From NCBI RefSeq assembly GCF_018275325.1, contig NZ_JAGVQR010000004.1, positions 868,001-932,000 on the forward strand: 64,000 bases of DNA, in the 5' to 3' direction. The stretch comes from Nocardioides palaemonis. Lineage in GTDB: Bacteria > Actinomycetota > Actinomycetes > Propionibacteriales > Nocardioidaceae. Shown here piece after piece: positions 60,402 to 64,000 of this stretch. The translations under genes and the position numbers were made by a program. The notes under the pieces were generated by a model. It was given only the letters and a program-made list of their open reading frames with translations. It made no database searches and had not been told where the DNA came from. Position 1 is the stretch's first letter. The number at the start of each line of letters is the position of its first letter.

Positions 60402-61883
60402 CTACTGCAGCGCCGCCGTGAGCCGCATGACGGTGTCGACGTAGCGCCGGCCCGGCCCGCGCCGTCCCCACTCCTCGAGGGTCAGCTCGCGCGAGAGGGC
60501 GCGATAGCGGTCCTCGACGCGGCGCACGGCCGCGACCACGTCGGCGCCGGTCATCATCAGCGACACCTCGAAGTTGAGCGCGAACGAGCGCTGGTCCATG
60601 TTGCTCGACCCGATGACCACCACGTCGTCGTCGACCGAGAAGTGCTTGGCGTGCAGGACGTACGGCGCGGGGTAGCGGTGGATCCTCACGCCCGCCTCGA
60701 GGAGCGCCTCGTAGTAGGAGTTCTGGGCGTGGCCGACCATGAACTGGTCGGACACCTCGCTGACGAACAGCTCGACGGCGACGCCGCGCCGCGCGGCGGT
60801 GGTGACGGCGTAGAGCAGGGACTCGTCGGGCACGAAGTAGGGGCTGGTGATCGAGAGCCGGCGGGTCGCGCCGTAGACCAGGGTGGTGAAGAGCAGCAGG
60901 TTGTTCTCGGCGGCGTAGCCCGGCCCGCTCGGGACCACCTGGCAGCTCGCGCCGGACACCTCGCCCGGCTGCGCCTCGCCCGCGGGCGGGCCCGGCACGA
61001 CGTCGAGCACGCCGCCGGTCTCCAGCGCCCAGTCGGAGGCGAAGACGGCCTCCAGCGACGCGACGACCGGACCGCGCAGCCGGACCATGAGCTCGACCCA
61101 CTCCCGGCCGAGCCGGTGGTTCTTCGGCTTGTTGTAGCCGGGCTCGGTGAGGTTCTGCGAGCCCATGAAGCCGACCACGCCGTCGACGACGAGGAGCTTG
61201 CGGTGGTTGCGCAGGTCGGGGCGGCGGAACTTCCCCTGGAGCGGCGCGATCGGGAGCATCGGGTGCCAGTCGACCCCGGAGGCGTCGAGGGCGCGGCGCA
61301 GGTCGGGCCAGCCGGGGATGCCGCGCGAGCCGAGGTGGTCGAGGAGCAGGCGGACCGCCACCCCGCGGCGTACGGCGTCGCCGAGCGCGTCGAGCAGCGG
61401 ACGGGTCAGGTCGTCGAGCGCGGTGATGTAGAACTCGACGTGGACGTAGCGCTCGGCTTTGCGCACCGCTTCGGTCATCGCCGCGACCGACCCGGCGTAG
61501 TCCTCGAGGAGCGTCACGGTGTTGTCGTGGGAGAGCGGCAGCGACGCGAGGTGGTGGTTGAGCCGCACGGCCGACGTGACGTACGCCGGCACGTCCCGCG
61601 GCTCCTCCCGCGGCTGCAGCGGGGTGGCCCGCTCCGCGATCACGGCGTTGATCCGGCGCAGCCGCTGCTCGCGGCGCCGACCCAGGCGGGCACTGCCGAA
61701 GAAGGCGAAGGCGATCAGCCCGAGGGCCGGCGCGAGCAGGACCAGCAGCAGCCAGGCCATGCCCGTCGACGGCTTGCGGCGCGCCGGGATGATGCCGAGC
61801 GCCGCGACGCGCAGCGCGATCCCGACCAGCACGGACAGCGAGGCGAGCACCGCGAGCACGGTGGTGACGGGGTTGTCAGGCAC
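60402..61883 (-). CDS. Cardiolipin synthase-like phospholipase D family protein
   Basis: The 493-residue protein has two N-terminal membrane helices (about 5-27 and 42-63) and two PLD domains. The HKD motifs are LRNHRKLLVVDGVVGFMGSQ (about 222-241) and YVLHAKHFSVDDDVVVIGSS (about 400-419). This is the layout of bacterial cardiolipin synthases, which join two phosphatidylglycerols. The GTG at 61883 has GGAGGCGACCC before it. Its start overlaps the YihY gene stop by eight bases. Confidence 0.93.
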   Translation of the reverse strand: MPDNPVTTVLAVLASLSVLVGIALRVAALGIIPARRKPSTGMAWLLLVLLAPALGLIAFAFFGSARLGRRREQRLRRINAVIAERATPLQPREEPRDVPAYVTSAVRLNHHLASLPLSHDNTVTLLEDYAGSVAAMTEAVRKAERYVHVEFYITALDDLTRPLLDALGDAVRRGVAVRLLLDHLGSRGIPGWPDLRRALDASGVDWHPMLPIAPLQGKFRRPDLRNHRKLLVVDGVVGFMGSQNLTEPGYNKPKNHRLGREWVELMVRLRGPVVASLEAVFASDWALETGGVLDVVPGPPAGEAQPGEVSGASCQVVPSGPGYAAENNLLLFTTLVYGATRRLSITSPYFVPDESLLYAVTTAARRGVAVELFVSEVSDQFMVGHAQNSYYEALLEAGVRIHRYPAPYVLHAKHFSVDDDVVVIGSSNMDQRSFALNFEVSLMMTGADVVAAVRRVEDRYRALSRELTLEEWGRRGPGRRYVDTVMRLTAALQ

Positions 61884-62703
61884 GGGTCGCCTCCGTCTCG
61901 GGGTCGAGCACCCGGCCGAGGACCGCGCTGGCGACGATGCTCGCCGAGACGACGATCAGCCACGACACGAGCGCGAGCGCGGCGCCGATCACGCCGTAGT
62001 TGTCGGCGTTGCGGGTGACCAGGCCGGGCAGCCAGATCGCGGTGCCCCAGCCCACCAGCACCTGCACGACCGCGCTCGCCACGGCGCCCGGCAGCAGCCG
62101 GCGCAGCGGCACCCGGCGGCCGAGCATGAGGTGCGCGGCCAGCGCCCAGCCGCCCACGAGCACGACGACCTGGACCACGACCACCACCGGTGTCACCAGC
62201 GGACCCTCCTCCAGACGTCCGCCGAGGAAGGACAGCCCGAACAGCACGACGAGGAGCACGCCGAGCCCGACGGTGCGCTGGCCGGTTCCCCGGATCCCGG
62301 TCCGGGGCAGCGACCAGGCGGCGGCAAAGGTGCGCTGCAGGGAGCGGGCGAAGCTGTTGGTGGTCCAGAGCAGGACCACCACGCTGAGGATCGTGATGCC
62401 GCCGGTCGCGTCGGGTGGCCGGTCGAAGAGGATCCGCACGGACGCCTCGGCGCTGCCGTCGAGGTCGAAGCGGTCGACGAGATAGCCGCCCACCGCGCCG
62501 GCGCCGCCGGTGCCGGAGACGGTGGCGACCACGATCAGCAGCGGGATCACCGCGATGAAGGCCTGGCCGGCGAGCATCAGCACCCGGTCGCGGCCGTCGA
62601 CGGCGAGGAACACCCGGACCAGGCGTACCGGGACGGTGTGCTCGAAGCGGTGCTCGAGCTCTCGCGCGTGGTCCACGAGCACGCGTGGACCCGGGGCCGA
62701 CAT
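61876..62703 (-). CDS. YihY/BrkB family inner-membrane protein
   Basis: The 275-residue protein has about six membrane segments and the family opening RVFLAVDGRDRVLMLAGQAF followed by IAVIPLLIVVATVSG. Later parts include LWTTNSFARSLQRTFAAAWS and GAALALVSWLIVVSASIVAS. Older names (ribonuclease BN, virulence factor BrkB) do not describe its role, which is unknown. TATCGT ends six bases before the ATG, so the gene appears leaderless. It is coupled to the cardiolipin synthase-like gene. Confidence 0.9.
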   Translation of the reverse strand: MSAPGPRVLVDHARELEHRFEHTVPVRLVRVFLAVDGRDRVLMLAGQAFIAVIPLLIVVATVSGTGGAGAVGGYLVDRFDLDGSAEASVRILFDRPPDATGGITILSVVVLLWTTNSFARSLQRTFAAAWSLPRTGIRGTGQRTVGLGVLLVVLFGLSFLGGRLEEGPLVTPVVVVVQVVVLVGGWALAAHLMLGRRVPLRRLLPGAVASAVVQVLVGWGTAIWLPGLVTRNADNYGVIGAALALVSWLIVVSASIVASAVLGRVLDPETEATRA

Positions 62704-62781
62704 GGCCCGACGATAGCGGTCCGTTGCGCTGCAGCACGGGGTTCCGCCACGCTTCGGGCAGGTCGGCGGAGGGAGACGGAC

Positions 62782-64000
62782 ATGCGCAGGTCGGGACGCG
62801 GGCTCGGGCTGGCACTGGCGACGCTGCTCCTGGGCGGCGCCCCGGCCGTCGCCGACGAGGCCAGCGGCACCGAGGGCTCCATGACTGCTGGGGCGGACAC
62901 AGCGACGAGCGCCGCACCGGAGGCCGAGCAGCAGCTCGCGGAGACGTACGCCCCGGTGATGATGCTCGTCGCCCAGCCCGAGGCGTGCGGGCCCGGCGAG
63001 CCCTACGTCCCCCGGGACGTCGACCCGCTCTTCGGCGAGCCGTCCATCGCCCTGCGCGGACCCTGGACCGATCGCGACCTGGTCGCCGTCGCCCCGACCG
63101 CCGAGGACCTCTCGGTCGGCCTCGACGGCTATGCCCTCGACCAGCCGGGCGACCCGCTCAAGCCCGGCTGCACCTACGAGGAGTGGGCCGACAGCGTCTG
63201 GGGCTCGGACCCCGAGCCGACGATCTACGCCCGCGTCGTGACCCAGTCGGGCGTCGACGACCGGCTGGCGCTGGAGTACTGGTTCTACTACCCGTTCAAC
63301 GACTACAACAACAAGCACGAGAGCGACTGGGAGCGGATCCAGGTCGAGTTCCCGGTCGGCGACGCCGAGGCGGCGCTCGGGACCGACCCCGACGTGGTGC
63401 TCTACTCCCAGCACTACGGCGCGGAGCGGTCCGCGTGGGGCGACGACAAGCTCGAGGTCGACGACGGCACCCACCCCGTCGTCTACGTCTCCGCCGGCTC
63501 GCACGCCAGCCAGTACGCCGAGGGGCTCTACCTCGGCCGGTCGGCCACCGAGGGCTTCGGGTGCGACACGACGCTCGGCCCCCACGACGAGGTCCGCCCG
63601 ACGGTCGTCACCATCCCGAACGACCTGGCGGCCGCGGCCGAGGCGTTCCCGTGGACGACCTACCGCGGCCACTGGGGCGAGGTCGGGCCGCAGCGCTTCT
63701 ACGAGGGTCCGACCGGGCCGAACATGAAGCAGTCGTGGAAGCGGCCGTTCGCCTGGTCGGCCAAGGCCCGCGACCACTCGTTCTCGCTGCCCGGCGCCGA
63801 GGTGGCGAGCAGCACGGCCGGCTCCTCCTTCTGCAGCCTGGTCGGCGGCGGATCCGACGTCTTCCGGAAGTTCTCCGCCGACCCCGGACCCACCCTGCTG
63901 GTCCTGCTGGGCGTGCTGCTCCTGCTCGGCTGGGTCGTCCGCCGGTCCGGCTGGGACGAGGCCACGCCCCGCCCGGTCATCGCCCACCGGCGTCCGGGCC
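62782..64000 (+). CDS. Secreted Vps62-like protein with C-terminal membrane helix (cut by window edge)
   Basis: The frame is open from ATG 62782 (GGAGGGAGACGG upstream) to the right edge, over 406 codons. A signal peptide (RRSGRGLGLALATLLLGGAP) leads a soluble domain. That domain has LALEYWFYYPFNDYNNKHES, DWERIQVEF and VVYVSAGSHASQYAEGLYLG, features of the Vps62/DUF946-like and related NPP1-type fold. A hydrophobic helix TLLVLLGVLLLLGWVV follows near 63890-63940 with a basic tail, so the protein is probably anchored with the domain outside. Function is unknown. It is divergent from the YihY gene. Confidence 0.82.
   Translation, partial: MRRSGRGLGLALATLLLGGAPAVADEASGTEGSMTAGADTATSAAPEAEQQLAETYAPVMMLVAQPEACGPGEPYVPRDVDPLFGEPSIALRGPWTDRDLVAVAPTAEDLSVGLDGYALDQPGDPLKPGCTYEEWADSVWGSDPEPTIYARVVTQSGVDDRLALEYWFYYPFNDYNNKHESDWERIQVEFPVGDAEAALGTDPDVVLYSQHYGAERSAWGDDKLEVDDGTHPVVYVSAGSHASQYAEGLYLGRSATEGFGCDTTLGPHDEVRPTVVTIPNDLAAAAEAFPWTTYRGHWGEVGPQRFYEGPTGPNMKQSWKRPFAWSAKARDHSFSLPGAEVASSTAGSSFCSLVGGGSDVFRKFSADPGPTLLVLLGVLLLLGWVVRRSGWDEATPRPVIAHRRPG

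Noticed and set aside
61876..63987. 703-codon minus-strand frame at the right end
   Set aside because: Only the part from 62703 down is the YihY protein. The rest is the shadow of the plus-strand secreted protein gene.

Overview
The window is high-GC DNA with GTG and ATG starts, short ATGA/GTGA overlaps between co-transcribed genes and many apparently leaderless genes. Together with an actinobacterial flagellar cluster, malEFG without a linked ATPase gene, deazaflavin-type nitroreductase, MMPL/TetR and WS/DGAT genes, this points to a motile actinomycete, most likely Nocardioides or a close relative (inference from gene content, not from a marker gene). Almost all of the sequence is coding. 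No gene-free stretch exceeds 300 bases; the longest (34099-34334, 41969-42197, 2872-3085) hold repeats or regulatory hairpins. I saw no rRNA gene, CRISPR array, transposase or prophage gene. There is one tRNA gene.

Region 1 (1-10852), flagellum. On the minus strand lie flgB-flgC-fliE-fliF-fliG (fliG runs off the left edge), then fliD-fliS and a small FliT-like gene, flagellin fliC and sigma factor fliA. On the plus strand, divergent from fliA, lie flgN-flgK-flgL-fliW-csrA. The flagellin leader RNA can fold a perfect hairpin with GGA in its loop and has further GGA motifs over the ribosome-binding site, the hallmark of CsrA control. The flgB leader has a similar hairpin. With fliW next to csrA, this resembles the FliW-CsrA-flagellin partner switch known from Bacillus.

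Region 2 (10888-23163), mixed housekeeping and signalling: a NarL/DevR-type response regulator, a DDN-like nitroreductase, MenB, a sterol desaturase-like enzyme, a sirtuin, a lipoprotein, two tandem paralogous GAF histidine kinases with no adjacent response regulator, an acyl-CoA dehydrogenase broken by one missing C in a C-run, ThpR, a VIT1-type transporter and a DUF2231 membrane protein.

Region 3 (23173-31105), maltose/maltodextrin uptake: malE-malF-malG, a GH13 enzyme and an APH-fold kinase, all minus strand, facing a LacI-type regulator across an intergenic region with a candidate operator.

Region 4 (31127-45493), central metabolism: pntAB, upp, tadA with its associated gene, a tightly overlapped zwf-edd-eda operon for the Entner-Doudoroff route divergent from a ROK repressor, and an aldehyde dehydrogenase/DUF779 pair beside a GAF-type regulator.

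Region 5 (45673-51229), lipids: an acetyltransferase, then three overlapping genes for a PlsB-like acyltransferase, a HAD phosphatase-PlsC fusion and a WS/DGAT, which together could build triacylglycerol; then tRNA-Ser(CGA).

Region 6 (51306-64000): a small PF13769-like protein, YbaK, a zinc alcohol dehydrogenase, TetR with an MMPL exporter, a YhgE/Pip membrane protein coupled to an ABC-like protein whose ATPase motifs are lost, a NagD-like phosphatase, a cardiolipin synthase-like enzyme, a YihY/BrkB protein and a secreted Vps62-like protein cut by the right edge.

Three unrelated families of dispersed palindromic repeats sit in the intergenic spaces, and in several places they supply the stop codon of the neighbouring gene.
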